Numbered from the stretch's first letter, positions 1-11,527 are shown. The stretch is 64,000 bases of DNA from Aquisediminimonas profunda (GCF_019443285.1 NZ_CP080327.1:310001-374000), one strand, 5' to 3'. The notes: generated by a model not told the origin, from the sequence alone. Numbers and translations: made by a program.

Positions 1-2
1 CC

Positions 3-596
3 GGTCGGGTGCCAGAGATGATCTGGCACAGGGAAGCCGAGCTGCCGGACGGGTTGGATATCATCGCCATTCCGGGTGGGTTTTCCTACGGCGACTACCT
101 CAGGTCGGGCGCGATGGCGGCGCAATCGCCCGTCATGCGCGCTGTCGTGAGAGCCGCGGGGCGCGGCGTTTCTGTGCTGGGTGTATGCAATGGCTTTCAG
201 GTCCTGACGGAAGTCGGTCTTTTGCCAGGTGTGCTGATGCGCAATGCCGGGATCAACTTCGTCTGCCGCGATGTGTCGCTCAGTGTGGCGAACAGCCAGT
301 CGATTTTCACGAGCAGGTACGAGCAGGATGAACTGCTTACCATTCCGGTTGCGCATCATGATGGGAATTATTTCGCGGACAGAGCCACGCTCGATCGCCT
401 TGAGGGCGAGGGCCGGGTTGCATTTCGATATCAGGAGCAGGTCAACGGTTCAGTCAACGATATTGCTGGCATCCTCAATGCCGAAGGCAATGTGCTGGGA
501 ATGATGCCGCATCCCGAGCGGATGATTGAAGCCGCTCATGGCGGCACCGACGGGCTGAGACTGTTTGAAGGGCTTGTCGGCAGGGTCTTGGCCTGA
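3..596 (+). CDS. purQ: Phosphoribosylformylglycinamidine synthase subunit PurQ (5' end outside window)
   Basis: Glutaminase subunit of FGAM synthase. It releases ammonia from glutamine for the fourth step of de novo purine synthesis and works with PurL and PurS in the cytoplasm. The visible protein has the class I amidotransferase core: [13 protein letters not shown], the nucleophile elbow GVCNGFQ (Cys at about visible residue 60), and MMPHPERM carrying the His and part of the triad near the C-terminus. The family is about 220 residues; only about 195 are visible and the reading frame is open to the window edge. The GTG at position 9 is therefore probably internal and the real start lies upstream. 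It converges on a minus-strand operon 16 bp after its stop, so purL does not follow directly. Confidence 0.95.
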   Translation, partial: GRVPEMIWHREAELPDGLDIIAIPGGFSYGDYLRSGAMAAQSPVMRAVVRAAGRGVSVLGVCNGFQVLTEVGLLPGVLMRNAGINFVCRDVSLSVANSQSIFTSRYEQDELLTIPVAHHDGNYFADRATLDRLEGEGRVAFRYQEQVNGSVNDIAGILNAEGNVLGMMPHPERMIEAAHGGTDGLRLFEGLVGRVLA

Positions 597-612
597 TCAC
601 GCAAAAGGTCGA

Positions 613-945
613 TCAATTTTCCACGAGCGCAAGCAATTCCGACAGAGTGAAGGGCTTGGCGAGCACCGGACGTCCACGGAAGGCCTCGACTGGGATGCCC
701 CCCGTGTCCGCACTCATGAAATGGATACATAACCGCTGATAACGGGACTGTGCGGCATCGGCCAGTTCCGGACCGGTCATCCCTGGCATCTGCACATCGG
801 TCAAAAGCACCGAGATATTTTCGTCAAGCAATGCCAGTGCAGTTGCGCCGCAGTCAGCCTCTGAAACGTCATGCCCATTGTCGCGCAACGCATCTGCCGT
901 CATCTGACGGATACGGCTGTCATCATCGACAACGAGGATTTTCAC
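613..945 (-). CDS. Single-domain response regulator (CheY-like receiver)
   Basis: 110-residue stand-alone receiver domain with no output domain. Acid pocket residues D7-D9, phospho-acceptor D50 (LLTDVQMPGMTG) and the conserved K97 (LAKPF) are all present, so it should accept phosphate; the conserved Thr/Ser position is S78. Its start overlaps the stop of the serine palmitoyltransferase gene (ATGA), so it is the third gene of the acp-spt operon and probably translationally coupled. No histidine kinase is nearby, so the phosphodonor and target are unknown. Single-domain regulators usually act by protein contact or as phosphorelay shuttles. A link to sphingolipid synthesis is inferred only from the operon. 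Confidence 0.9.
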   Translation of the reverse strand: MKILVVDDDSRIRQMTADALRDNGHDVSEADCGATALALLDENISVLLTDVQMPGMTGPELADAAQSRYQRLCIHFMSADTGGIPVEAFRGRPVLAKPFTLSELLALVEN

Positions 946-2144
946 GCGATTGCGCCGACTGCCCTACCCGCTTCGGCGAACCGGCCAAGCACCGTATCGA
1001 TCTGCTCGCGTGTGTGCTCGGCACACAGGGAGCACCGAAGCAGGAATGTGCCAGCTGGTGTCGCAGGCGGTCGCGCCATATTTACATAGACGCCAAGCTC
1101 TATCATCCTGTCCCACATGGTAACGGCCTGATCCTGATCATCGAGCAGGACGGTGACAATGGCAGACTCAGGCGTCTCTGTCGGGAGGCGGAAGCCAAGC
1201 GCCTTGAGGCCGCCATGCAGCTGGCGAACATTTTCCCAAAGATGCTGGCGCTTGTTGTGGGCATGCATCAACTTGCGAATTGAAGTCGCAGCGGTCGCGA
1301 CCACACTGGGTGGCAAGGATGCTGTAAAAACATAGGGACGACAAACCAGCCGCAAAATCTCGAAACTGGGATGATTGGACACGACAAAGCCACCCACCGT
1401 GCCAACCGATTTCGAGAAGGTACCGACCACGAAATCGACCTCTCCGTCCAGTCCCTGAGCCTCATAGACTCCGCGGCCATTCGGGCCATAGAAACCCATC
1501 GAATGTGCCTCGTCGACGAGCACCTGGGCGCCATGCTTCTTGGCAACGGCGACCATCTTGTCGAGCGGCGCAATGTCGCCAAGCATCGAATAGACGCCTT
1601 CGAGAACGACGAGTTTGGCGGCTTCCACGGGCAGGCGACCGAGCCTCTTGTCAAGATCCTCGACGCTGTTGTGACGAAAGCGAACGATCTCGGCGTTGCC
1701 AAGAAAACACCCATCATAGATTGATGCATGACTGTCTGCATCGAGGATGACATAGTCGCCCTTGCCTGCAACGGTTGAAACAAAGCCCAGATTCGCCTGG
1801 TATCCCGTTGAAAAGACCATGGCATGTTTCGTGCCGTAAAATTCCTTCAAGGCGTCTTCGGCGTCGATATGATCCCGGAACGTGCCATTGAGGCAACGGC
1901 TGCCATTCGTGCCAGACCCGTATGAATCAAGTGCTTCCTTGCCCGCTCGGATCACGTCCGGATCAAAGGTCATTCCCATGTAATTATAGGTGCCGAGCAG
2001 GATCGTATCCTTGCCCTTGATGACAGCTTCTGTCGGCGATTTGACTTCGTCCATCACGATTCCGATCGGATCGCGTACGCCCGTCGCCATGAGCGCAGCC
2101 TTTTCCGCGATCAGGGCATCGAACTTTGAGAAAAGGTCAGTCAT
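942..2144 (-). CDS. spt: Serine palmitoyltransferase
   Basis: PLP enzyme that condenses L-serine with a fatty acyl thioester to 3-ketodihydrosphingosine, the first step of the sphingolipids that sphingomonads use in place of LPS. Alpha-oxoamine synthase family, 400 residues, cytoplasmic. H139 (DADSH), D211 and H214 (DEAH) and the Schiff-base K245 (GTFSKSVGTVGG) are spaced exactly as I recall for H159, D231, H234 and K265 of the Sphingomonas paucimobilis enzyme (uniform offset of 20). KBL and AONS are the alternatives in this family; the GTFSKSVGTVGG context and the ACP gene just upstream favour SPT. Overlaps acp by 4 bp upstream and the receiver gene by 4 bp downstream. Confidence 0.93.
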   Translation of the reverse strand: MTDLFSKFDALIAEKAALMATGVRDPIGIVMDEVKSPTEAVIKGKDTILLGTYNYMGMTFDPDVIRAGKEALDSYGSGTNGSRCLNGTFRDHIDAEDALKEFYGTKHAMVFSTGYQANLGFVSTVAGKGDYVILDADSHASIYDGCFLGNAEIVRFRHNSVEDLDKRLGRLPVEAAKLVVLEGVYSMLGDIAPLDKMVAVAKKHGAQVLVDEAHSMGFYGPNGRGVYEAQGLDGEVDFVVGTFSKSVGTVGGFVVSNHPSFEILRLVCRPYVFTASLPPSVVATAATSIRKLMHAHNKRQHLWENVRQLHGGLKALGFRLPTETPESAIVTVLLDDQDQAVTMWDRMIELGVYVNMARPPATPAGTFLLRCSLCAEHTREQIDTVLGRFAEAGRAVGAIA

Positions 2145-2386
2145 TCCGATTTCAACCTCGCAACAGCATCGACAAGTTGGCCAACGGTTTCGATTTCAGC
2201 CTGCATGTTCATTGTGATGAGAATGTCGAACTCATCCTCGATCGCAGCAACGAAATCCATCACGGTCAGGCTGTCCCATTCGAGATCGTGCTGGAAACTT
2301 GTTGCGTCCGTCAGAGCGATGCCCTTCTTGTTGAAGGGCTCGATCTGGGCAGCAACGGTCTCGGTTATGGCGGCCCGGTCAGTCAT
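2141..2386 (-). CDS. Acyl carrier protein dedicated to sphingolipid synthesis (AcpR type)
   Basis: 81-residue acyl carrier protein with the phosphopantetheine attachment Ser at S39 (LEWDSLTVMDF). It lacks the LGADSLD form of housekeeping FabF/FabB-partner ACPs. Position, 4-bp overlap with spt and divergence from housekeeping ACP all point to the carrier that presents the acyl chain to serine palmitoyltransferase, as described for the acpR-spt pair of sphingomonads. First gene of the acp-spt-receiver operon. The promoter must lie in the about 128 bp before the divergent membrane protein gene, but I see no convincing hexamer pair. Confidence 0.9.
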   Translation of the reverse strand: MTDRAAITETVAAQIEPFNKKGIALTDATSFQHDLEWDSLTVMDFVAAIEDEFDILITMNMQAEIETVGQLVDAVARLKSE

Positions 2387-2514
2387 GGCAATTCCTTGTA
2401 ATTTTATGTCGCGCCTATTTCACCAGAATGCGGCAGGAAGGCGGCAAGACTTGGCAAGTCGGCGCCCATCATGCAAGTGTGACGATGAAGCACATCGTCC
2501 GGGGAGAGCTAGCG

Positions 2515-3027
2515 ATGCCTGACGACAAGTCACCCTATTCGCCCAATGCCGTGCACCTTGTGCGCACGACGCAACAGATCAACCTGACGCTCAGTCAAAT
2601 GGCGGACCAAAAGGCCTCCATCCTGATGGGGGCAACCTTCGTTGTCTTCACGATTTCGGTCGGGCAGGCAAGCAGACAGGGCGTTACGGCCGCCTTACTT
2701 GTGCTTGCGCTCTTCTCCTTCATTTCAGCAATGCTCGCCGTGTTTGCAATCCTGCCGTCCATCGCGACGAAGCCAAGCCCGGGTGGCAGTCCCAACATCC
2801 TGTTCTTCGGCACCTTCACTGCAATGGGCGAGGATGAATTTGCTGATACGGTTCTGGAGCAACTGAAAAGTGACGAAACCATCTATCGTGCCATGCTGCG
2901 CGACATTTACCAGAATGGCCAAGTCCTGCAGCGCAAGAAATACCGGTTCCTGGGTTATGCCTATCGCACTTTTCTCGCCGGACTTGTGCTGACAGTCGCA
3001 ACTCTGATTGCTGAGCGACTGTTCTAA
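2515..3027 (+). CDS. Pycsar effector-like (PycTM / DUF5706) membrane protein
   Basis: 170-residue integral membrane protein. After a short cytosolic N-terminus comes [18 protein letters not shown], matching the D-x-K-A-S-hydrophobic start of the PycTM/DUF5706 domain. A second hydrophobic hairpin ([17 protein letters not shown] onwards) and a C-terminal helix ([15 protein letters not shown]) bracket a soluble acidic segment. ATG 2515 is preferred over the upstream in-frame ATG 2428 because GGGGAGAG sits 6 bp before it. In Pycsar defence PycTM is the membrane effector triggered by cUMP or cCMP, but no cyclase gene lies in this window, so that role is not supported here. The 3' end overlaps cobT tail to tail by 4 bp. 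Confidence 0.75.
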   Translation: MPDDKSPYSPNAVHLVRTTQQINLTLSQMADQKASILMGATFVVFTISVGQASRQGVTAALLVLALFSFISAMLAVFAILPSIATKPSPGGSPNILFFGTFTAMGEDEFADTVLEQLKSDETIYRAMLRDIYQNGQVLQRKKYRFLGYAYRTFLAGLVLTVATLIAERLF

Positions 3028-4850
3028 TTGTCGGTATCGAATAGGCCTGCAAGCTGTTCAACCATTGTGCCTCCAAGCTGCTCGGCATCCATGATCGTCA
3101 CGGCCTTCTGGTAGTAGCGGGTTACATCATGGCCGATGCCGATGGCGCAGAGTTCGACGGGAGAGCGGTTTTCGATCCAGCCAATTACCTGGCGCAGATG
3201 CCGTTCAAGATAAGCGCCGTTATTCACTGACAGCGTCGAATCATCGACCGGGGCGCCGTCTGAAATAACCATCAGGATCTTGCGCTCTTCCGGTCTGGCG
3301 ATGAGCCGGCTGTGAGCCCAGAGCAACGCTTCGCCGTCGATGTTTTCCTTCAGGAGACCCTCACGCATCATCAGGCCCAACGACTTTTTCGCGCGCCGCC
3401 AAGGCTCGTCTGCGGCCTTGTAGAGAATGTGGCGCAGGTCGTTGAGGCGCCCGGGCGAAGAGGGCCGTCCAGCTGCCAGCCAGGATTCACGGCTCTGCCC
3501 GCCCTTCCAGGCTCGCGTTGTGAACCCCAATATCTCTGTCTTGACACCACAGCGTTCAAGCGTTCGCGCCATGATGTCCGCGCTGATTGCAGCAATGGAA
3601 ATGGGCCGACCGCGCATGGATCCCGAATTGTCGATCAGCAGCGTCACGACCGTGTCGCGAAATTCGGTATCGCGCTCAATCTTGTAGGACAGCGAATGGC
3701 CGGGAGCCGTCACGACGCGCGCCAACCGCGCCGCATCCAGAATCCCTTCTTCCTGGTCAAAGTCCCAACTGCGGTTCTGCTGTGCCATGAGGCGGCGCTG
3801 CAGGCGGTTGGCCAGTTTGGTCACCGCGCCCTGCAAGTGAAGCAGTTGCTGGTCGAGATAGGCCCGCAAGCGCGTCAGTTCATCCTCATCGCACAGGTCA
3901 GTGGCCGCGATGACTTCATCATATTTGTCTGTCCAGGCCTTGTAGTCAAAACTGGGCGGCAAGTCAGAAAGCGGCCGGTTCGGCCGCACGGGCATCATTC
4001 CTTCCTCACCCTCATCCCCGGGTTCGCCATCCGCTTCCATATCGGAGTCGGACTCGATTTCCTGTTCATTGCCTTCGTCGGCATCGCCTTCGCTGGCGTC
4101 TGCGCGGGCCTCCATTTCGGCCTGTGAATCGCCGTCCTCGCCTTCTTCCTGGCTTTGATCGGAGCCTTCTTCCTGATCCGAATCCTCGTCGCTTCCGTCT
4201 TCGTTCGGATCGAATTCGTCATTCGCGTTAATCAGGTCGAGATCGGCCAAAAGCTTTTGCGCAAGTGTTGCAAACGCCGCCTGATCGTCGATTGCAAGGC
4301 CAAGCGCGTCCAGGTCGGCTGCGCCCCTTTCCTCTATCCAATCTCTGACCATGTTGAGGCCATTGAGTGCAACTTCCGGTGGCGCGTCACCCGTCAGCCG
4401 TTCGCGCACCAGCAGTCCAATGGCCGAAGATAATGGCACCTCATCAACTGCCAAGGCCCGAGCAATCGGGTCAGAACGCATGCGCATGGAAAGCGCGTGC
4501 GAGAGATTTGCACGAACGCCCTCCATGGACTTTGCCCCCAGCGCTTCAACTCGAGCGGCTTCTATTGCATCGAATACGGCAGCGGCAGTCGGATCTCCGG
4601 GTCGATTGATGGCATGCACAGCGTCGCTGTGATGGCGCAACCGCAGAGCCATGCCGTCGGCAAATCCACGCGCCTCTGCTACCTGGTCGGGCGGCAGCGA
4701 TCGTCCCGGCATCGGAACGCGAAAATTCTTGCCGCTTTGCGTTGGTGCGTCAGCGGTGAAAGCGAGTTCGATCTCCGGCTCATGCGCCATGGCGCGGGCA
4801 GTGCCTGCAAGCACAGATTTGAACGTATCAAGAGGCGATTGGTCGGACAT
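3024..4850 (-). CDS. cobT: Cobaltochelatase subunit CobT (aerobic B12 pathway)
   Basis: 608-residue CobT of the CobN-CobS-CobT chelatase, which inserts cobalt into hydrogenobyrinic acid a,c-diamide in aerobic cobalamin synthesis. N-terminal CobT domain (about 1-200), a very acidic Asp/Glu/Ser-rich linker (about 210-285) and a C-terminal von Willebrand A domain whose MIDAS motif DNSGSM runs D407-x-S409-x-S411. Near full length for the family. CobS, its usual AAA+ partner, is not adjacent, and upstream is a divergent c-di-GMP gene. AGAGGATC just before the ATG serves as ribosome binding site. The alternative, a BchD/ChlD-like protein, is less likely given the acidic linker and the CobT N-terminus. 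Confidence 0.93.
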   Translation of the reverse strand: MSDQSPLDTFKSVLAGTARAMAHEPEIELAFTADAPTQSGKNFRVPMPGRSLPPDQVAEARGFADGMALRLRHHSDAVHAINRPGDPTAAAVFDAIEAARVEALGAKSMEGVRANLSHALSMRMRSDPIARALAVDEVPLSSAIGLLVRERLTGDAPPEVALNGLNMVRDWIEERGAADLDALGLAIDDQAAFATLAQKLLADLDLINANDEFDPNEDGSDEDSDQEEGSDQSQEEGEDGDSQAEMEARADASEGDADEGNEQEIESDSDMEADGEPGDEGEEGMMPVRPNRPLSDLPPSFDYKAWTDKYDEVIAATDLCDEDELTRLRAYLDQQLLHLQGAVTKLANRLQRRLMAQQNRSWDFDQEEGILDAARLARVVTAPGHSLSYKIERDTEFRDTVVTLLIDNSGSMRGRPISIAAISADIMARTLERCGVKTEILGFTTRAWKGGQSRESWLAAGRPSSPGRLNDLRHILYKAADEPWRRAKKSLGLMMREGLLKENIDGEALLWAHSRLIARPEERKILMVISDGAPVDDSTLSVNNGAYLERHLRQVIGWIENRSPVELCAIGIGHDVTRYYQKAVTIMDAEQLGGTMVEQLAGLFDTDN

Positions 4851-5104
4851 GATCCTCTTGCCTTAGCCGCGAAATGATCGCGGCGGAAGATTGCCAGAGC
4901 CGCTCTTTGCTTTTCCGATCGATAACCATTTGTTCGTTTTCCTTCATTAAGGATCAAGTCTCGGAAATCCGATGATTTCCAGACGGGTTGCAAGAGGCGT
5001 ACCGCAGTGCCGAACTGTTCAAGATCCGGGTGTCAAAAACACTCTGCCACGATCGGGTTGCGCATGTCTTTTTCGCGCCGCTGCCGCTTGAGCACTGGCT
5101 TGAC

Positions 5105-7429
5105 ATGAAGAACCGCGCTCGGACCGCAGAACGTCGCGAAAATGCGGACAACAGGGATCGGCGCCTTTCCGTGCTGCTCTGGGCGGCACTTTTTTCTCTT
5201 ATTTGCGGCGCCATTGAATTTGGGCAACCTCTCGAAGACCTGATTCAGGCTGGCCGCGACGTCGTGCGAAGCCGGGATTCCAAGATCGATGCAGTCGTTG
5301 TCGGCATAGATGACAAGACTGCAAACGAACTGGGGGGCCTCGACTATCCGCGTCATATCGATGCCCAAGCCCTGGACAAATTGTTCGCAATGGGAGCGCG
5401 AAGGGTGTTCTTCGACAAGGCCTATGCTGATCCCACAACACCGTCCCAAGATGCCGCTTTCAGTGCCGCTCTTAAGCGCCACGCTGGGCGCGTCTTTCTC
5501 GGGGTGATCAACACGAAGGACGCCGCAACAGACCAGAAAGTCGAGATAGGGCCGCGCCCAGAGTTCACGAAGGAGGCTCAACTCACCTCACTCAACGGCA
5601 AGATAACGCCGTTCGGTCTGTCAGTCAGGATTCCCTTCAACGGCACTCTCAATGGCCAGCGCGTGCGGTCAATGTCGACGGTGATCGCGGGCATTGATGT
5701 AGAGGGATGGGATCACTATCGTCCCGACTGGGCAATTCAGGCCCGGTCTATTCCCACCTACAGTCTTGTTGACATTGTCCGGAATCGGGTCCCGGACAAT
5801 CGGATTGCCAACCGCGACGTTGTCATCGGGCCAACAGCAGCTGCCTTCAACGATTTTCACCATATTGCGTCACAAGGCTGGCTGCCCGGTGTCTATTTTC
5901 AGGTAATTGGGGCAGAAACCCTACGGCGCGGCCTTCCTGATTATTGGGGCTGGCTTCCGGCATACCTTGTTGGCCTCGGTCTTGCGATTGCTCATCTTTA
6001 CACCAAGCGGATGCGAGTTGTGTGGTTGACATCTGGGGCGGCGATTGTCGTCTTCGGGGTGCTGCCGATCTTCCTTGATCAGAGGTTGATTACCGTCGAT
6101 GTGGTCCCCGCTGTTTTATTGTTTTCAATTATTGCCTATCGCGCGACGACGCTGCGGCGTGTGCTCAGGAGCAGCCAGACCAACATCGTATCTGGCCTGC
6201 CCAATCTCGCGGCACTCCGCTATGCTGGCACTACCCGACATGAAACATTGATTGCGTTGAAAATGCGCAATTATGCAGAAATCGCCGCAAGTTTTGACCG
6301 CCTTGTTGAGCGCGCAGTCATCGACGAAATTTGTCGACGCGTTGTGCTGAGCGGAGATGATGATGAAATTTTCCACAGCGAGGACACCCTTCTCTGGTTT
6401 AGTGAACTTCCGATGGGCGAGGACTTGGCCCATCATCTGGAAGGGCTGAAGGCGATTCTGAGCACTGCACTGCCGATCGATGGACGCGAAATTGACATTT
6501 CAATCGCATTTGGAGTGGACGCCGACTACGAACGCCCGATGACGAGCCGCATCGGCAGCGCAATGCTATGTGCCGAAGAAGCTGCGCGCGCCAACGACAT
6601 CTGGAAATTCTATGATCCTGAGCGGCTTCACGAAGCCGCCTGGCAGTTATCCTTGCTGAGCAGGTTGGATCATGCAGTCGATAACGGGGAAGTGTGGGTC
6701 GCGTTCCAGCCAAAGCTTGACGTAAAAGCCAATCGCATCGTCGGAGCGGAAGCCCTTGTGCGTTGGAGCCACCCGGAACGTGGCCTGATCGGTCCGGACG
6801 ATTTCATTTCGGTTGCCGAAAAGCACAACCGCATCGAAAAACTTACAGGCTTCGTGCTTGATCAGGCGGTAGCCGCGGCAGCGCAGATCAATGCAGAGGG
6901 ATCTGATTTCGCAATTTCCGCCAATCTGTCAGTCCAGTTGCTCCAGAAGCCCGACTTGCTCAATTTCGTTGACCGCATACTCAAGAAGCACAACTTCCCG
7001 GCGTCAAAATTGATCCTCGAGATCACCGAGACTGGAAAGCTTGATAGAAACGGACCGGGAATCGCCATGATGCGGTCGCTCGTCGAACACGGCATCAAGG
7101 TGTCAATTGATGACTATGGCACGGGGAATGCGACATTGGATTATCTCAAGATCCTGCCATCTCACGAAGTCAAGATCGATAAGCAGTTTGTTGCCGATAT
7201 CGATACCAATAATGACGACCTGATCCTTGTCGGTTCTACAATCAGGATGGTCCATTCGCTGGGCCGCAAGGTCGTTGCCGAAGGAGTGGAAACACCAGCC
7301 ATTTTGCAAGCGCTGGCTCGCCTTGGTTGTGACATGGTCCAAGGATATCTGATCGGAAAGCCTATGAAGCTTCCGGAACTAACCGAACAAATCTTTTCGC
7401 AAGACAGGCGCGCTGCCAACGGCAACTAG
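5105..7429 (+). CDS. CHASE2-GGDEF(degenerate)-EAL cyclic-di-GMP phosphodiesterase
   Basis: Membrane-bound sensor. Residues below count from this start; an in-frame ATG at 4988 would add 39. One TM helix (about 20-40) leads into a periplasmic CHASE2 domain (about 50-275), three TM helices (about 280-345), a GGDEF-fold region (about 355-500) and an EAL domain (about 515-765). The GGDEF signature is absent (EDTLLWFSEL stands where GGDEFAVLL is expected), so no cyclase activity is predicted. The EAL domain looks active: EALVRW (E549), the N of ANLS, the E of LEITETG, the DD of DDYGTG, the K of VKIDK and the E of AEGVET are all present. It should hydrolyse c-di-GMP in response to a periplasmic signal. 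The start is uncertain; no strong ribosome binding site is visible. Confidence 0.88.
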   Translation: MKNRARTAERRENADNRDRRLSVLLWAALFSLICGAIEFGQPLEDLIQAGRDVVRSRDSKIDAVVVGIDDKTANELGGLDYPRHIDAQALDKLFAMGARRVFFDKAYADPTTPSQDAAFSAALKRHAGRVFLGVINTKDAATDQKVEIGPRPEFTKEAQLTSLNGKITPFGLSVRIPFNGTLNGQRVRSMSTVIAGIDVEGWDHYRPDWAIQARSIPTYSLVDIVRNRVPDNRIANRDVVIGPTAAAFNDFHHIASQGWLPGVYFQVIGAETLRRGLPDYWGWLPAYLVGLGLAIAHLYTKRMRVVWLTSGAAIVVFGVLPIFLDQRLITVDVVPAVLLFSIIAYRATTLRRVLRSSQTNIVSGLPNLAALRYAGTTRHETLIALKMRNYAEIAASFDRLVERAVIDEICRRVVLSGDDDEIFHSEDTLLWFSELPMGEDLAHHLEGLKAILSTALPIDGREIDISIAFGVDADYERPMTSRIGSAMLCAEEAARANDIWKFYDPERLHEAAWQLSLLSRLDHAVDNGEVWVAFQPKLDVKANRIVGAEALVRWSHPERGLIGPDDFISVAEKHNRIEKLTGFVLDQAVAAAAQINAEGSDFAISANLSVQLLQKPDLLNFVDRILKKHNFPASKLILEITETGKLDRNGPGIAMMRSLVEHGIKVSIDDYGTGNATLDYLKILPSHEVKIDKQFVADIDTNNDDLILVGSTIRMVHSLGRKVVAEGVETPAILQALARLGCDMVQGYLIGKPMKLPELTEQIFSQDRRAANGN

Positions 7430-7787
7430 TGCACGCCTTTTACAATATGTGACCTTCGAGGGAGCCTTGTCGTCGTTGTGGACGAATAGGGCCATTCGAA
7501 TGCTGTCTTTGACCAAAATGGCTTCTCAGTAGCCCCCGGTGAAAAGCGCGGCGCAGTCCCACTAAAAACGGCGTGAGTTAATAGTCCTTCAGGCAGAGCA
7601 TTCTTCACGCTCGCCGTGTTGCGGTATTAGCCACAGCTCAAAAGCAATGAACTCGCTCCTATAGTTACAGCCAAAGTCGAAGCAATATTCTCCGCCCAAA
7701 AATTGCATTATGGTTAATTTCTTGTTAACCATGCGAATCGGTAGGGGGCATTTCGCCTTCTTCACCTGCAGTCAGAGGGTTCTTGCC
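7430..7787. other. Non-coding stretch of 358 bp with a CtrA-type site near its right end
   Basis: No reading frame here resembles a gene. The left 270 bp hold nothing I can name. The base composition is visibly more A+T-rich than the flanking genes around 7.65-7.73 kb. The only recognisable element is the palindromic CtrA-type site at 7710-7732, and the ribosome binding site of the 25-codon ORF lies at 7774-7779. Confidence 0.5.
7710..7732 (+). promoter_or_regulatory. CtrA-type binding site (TTAA-N7-TTAACCAT)
   Basis: TTAA at 7714-7717, a 7-nt spacer (TTTCTTG), then TTAACCAT at 7725-7732. This is an exact match to the alphaproteobacterial CtrA consensus TTAA-N7-TTAAC with the extended TTAACCAT half-site. 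The left arm reads ATGGTTAA, so the site is a perfect 8-7-8 inverted repeat and fits on either strand. It lies 56 bp before the ATG of the 25-codon ORF, which is the only downstream unit; to the left is the 3' end of a plus-strand gene. No clear -10 hexamer is visible. Confidence 0.65.
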
Positions 7788-7865
7788 ATGTCGAAGAAAG
7801 CTAAGGTGCAGAAGCCAGCCCGCGGATTTTGGTCCTGGCTCGATGTTGTTCTCGGTATCCGCTAG
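7788..7865 (+). CDS. Small 25-aa basic/amphipathic protein, unknown function
   Basis: ATG to TAG gives 25 residues: a lysine/arginine-rich N-terminal half (MSKKAKVQKPAR) and a hydrophobic, tryptophan-bearing C-terminal half (GFWSWLDVVLGIR) that could lie on a membrane surface. Support for translation is an AGAGGG ribosome binding site 8 nt before the ATG (7774-7779), a CtrA-type site 56 bp upstream and a strong intrinsic terminator 28 nt after the stop, together forming a compact transcription unit of about 150-170 nt. I do not recognise the protein. The unit could equally be a small regulatory RNA, or both. Confidence 0.55.
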   Translation: MSKKAKVQKPARGFWSWLDVVLGIR

Positions 7866-7893
7866 GACGCCAAAGCGACTATCGCACACAGTC

Positions 7894-7921
7894 AAAGGCC
7901 CCGGTTTTCCGGGGCCTTTTT
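7894..7921 (+). terminator. Intrinsic terminator after the 25-aa ORF
   Basis: Perfect 11-bp stem AAAGGCCCCGG / CCGGGGCCTTT (7894-7904 and 7909-7919) with a TTTT loop, running into a T-tract (7917-7921). It ends the small unit starting near 7740. On the other strand the stem is followed only by TTTGAC, so it would be a weaker stop for prs. Confidence 0.9.
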
Positions 7922-7942
7922 GTTTCGGACGTCATTTTTGTC

Positions 7943-8878
7943 CTAATCGAAGAGACTTGAGACCGAGCTTTCGTCTGCAATGCGCTTGATCGCCTCTCCC
8001 ACCAGGGGCGCGATTGTCAGCCTGCGAATCTTGCCGGCGTCCGAAACAGAATCGGGCGCCACGATCGAGTCGGTTACGACCAGTTCAGTCAGCTCCGAAG
8101 CCTCCACCCTCGCGATTGCGGCGCCGGAAAGCACGCCATGGGTGCAATAGGCAACGACACCAGCGGCACCCGCTGCCTTGAGTGCAGCAGCAGCGTTGCA
8201 CAAGGTCCCTGCAGAATCGACGATATCATCGATCAAAATGCAAAACCGTCCCTCCACATCGCCAATGATATTCATGACTTCGGATTCGCCGGCGCGTTCG
8301 CGACGCTTGTCCACAATGGCGAGCGGAGCATTGTCGAGCCGCTTGGCAAGAGAGCGGGCGCGCACCACCCCACCCACGTCGGGAGAGACGACCATGATGT
8401 TCTGGTCACCGAAACGGGCCTGGATATCAGCCGACATCACCGGGGCGCCGTAAAGATTGTCGGTCGGGATGTCGAAGAAGCCCTGAATCTGGCCAGCATG
8501 CAGATCGACCGAGAGGACGCGGTTGGCGCCTGCAGATGTGATGATATTTGCCACGAGCTTGGCTGAAATCGGCGTACGCGGCCCCGGCTTGCGATCCTGC
8601 CTTGCGTAACCGAAATAGGGTACGACCGCCGTAATGCGCTTCGCCGAAGCGCGGCGAAGCGCATCGATCATGATGAGCAATTCCATCAGATTGTCATTTG
8701 CCGGAAAACTGGTCGACTGAATAACGAAGACATCCTCCCCCCGGACATTTTCGTGAATTTCGACGAAGACCTCTTCATCCGCAAACCGCCGGACGCTCGC
8801 TTCGGTCAGAGGGACATCGAGATAGTCCGCAATTGCTTTCGCCAGCGGCGGATTCGAATTGCCGGTCAAAAGTTTCAT
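7943..8878 (-). CDS. prs: Ribose-phosphate pyrophosphokinase
   Basis: Makes PRPP from ribose-5-phosphate and ATP, feeding purine, pyrimidine, histidine, tryptophan and NAD synthesis. 311 residues, a usual class I length. Recognisable features are the N-terminal [11 protein letters not shown], the ATP loop [20 protein letters not shown], the flexible loop region around [20 protein letters not shown] and the PRPP loop [17 protein letters not shown]. Monocistronic: gyrB lies upstream on the same strand after an 85-bp gap, and the terminator-bearing small unit lies downstream on the opposite strand. Confidence 0.97.
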   Translation of the reverse strand: MKLLTGNSNPPLAKAIADYLDVPLTEASVRRFADEEVFVEIHENVRGEDVFVIQSTSFPANDNLMELLIMIDALRRASAKRITAVVPYFGYARQDRKPGPRTPISAKLVANIITSAGANRVLSVDLHAGQIQGFFDIPTDNLYGAPVMSADIQARFGDQNIMVVSPDVGGVVRARSLAKRLDNAPLAIVDKRRERAGESEVMNIIGDVEGRFCILIDDIVDSAGTLCNAAAALKAAGAAGVVAYCTHGVLSGAAIARVEASELTELVVTDSIVAPDSVSDAGKIRRLTIAPLVGEAIKRIADESSVSSLFD

Positions 8879-8963
8879 GCGCGCGTCCCCGTTCCTTCCC
8901 GATGCGCCGCCGCCTTAATGGGCGATGGTCGCTTGGGGAAGGGGGAGAAGGCAGGCCGGCCGA

Positions 8964-11492
<2,529 letters not shown>

Positions 11493-11527
11493 TCAAAACC
11501 CAAGGAAAATGCGACTCATGAACCAAT

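Noticed and set aside
2515-3027. A Pycsar anti-phage locus
   Set aside because: Only the effector-like protein is present; no uridylate/cytidylate cyclase gene or other defence gene in the flanks.
7783-7989. 68-codon frame overlapping the 25-aa ORF
   Set aside because: Begins at a TTG, runs through the strong terminator and into the 3' end of prs; the 25-codon frame has the ribosome binding site.
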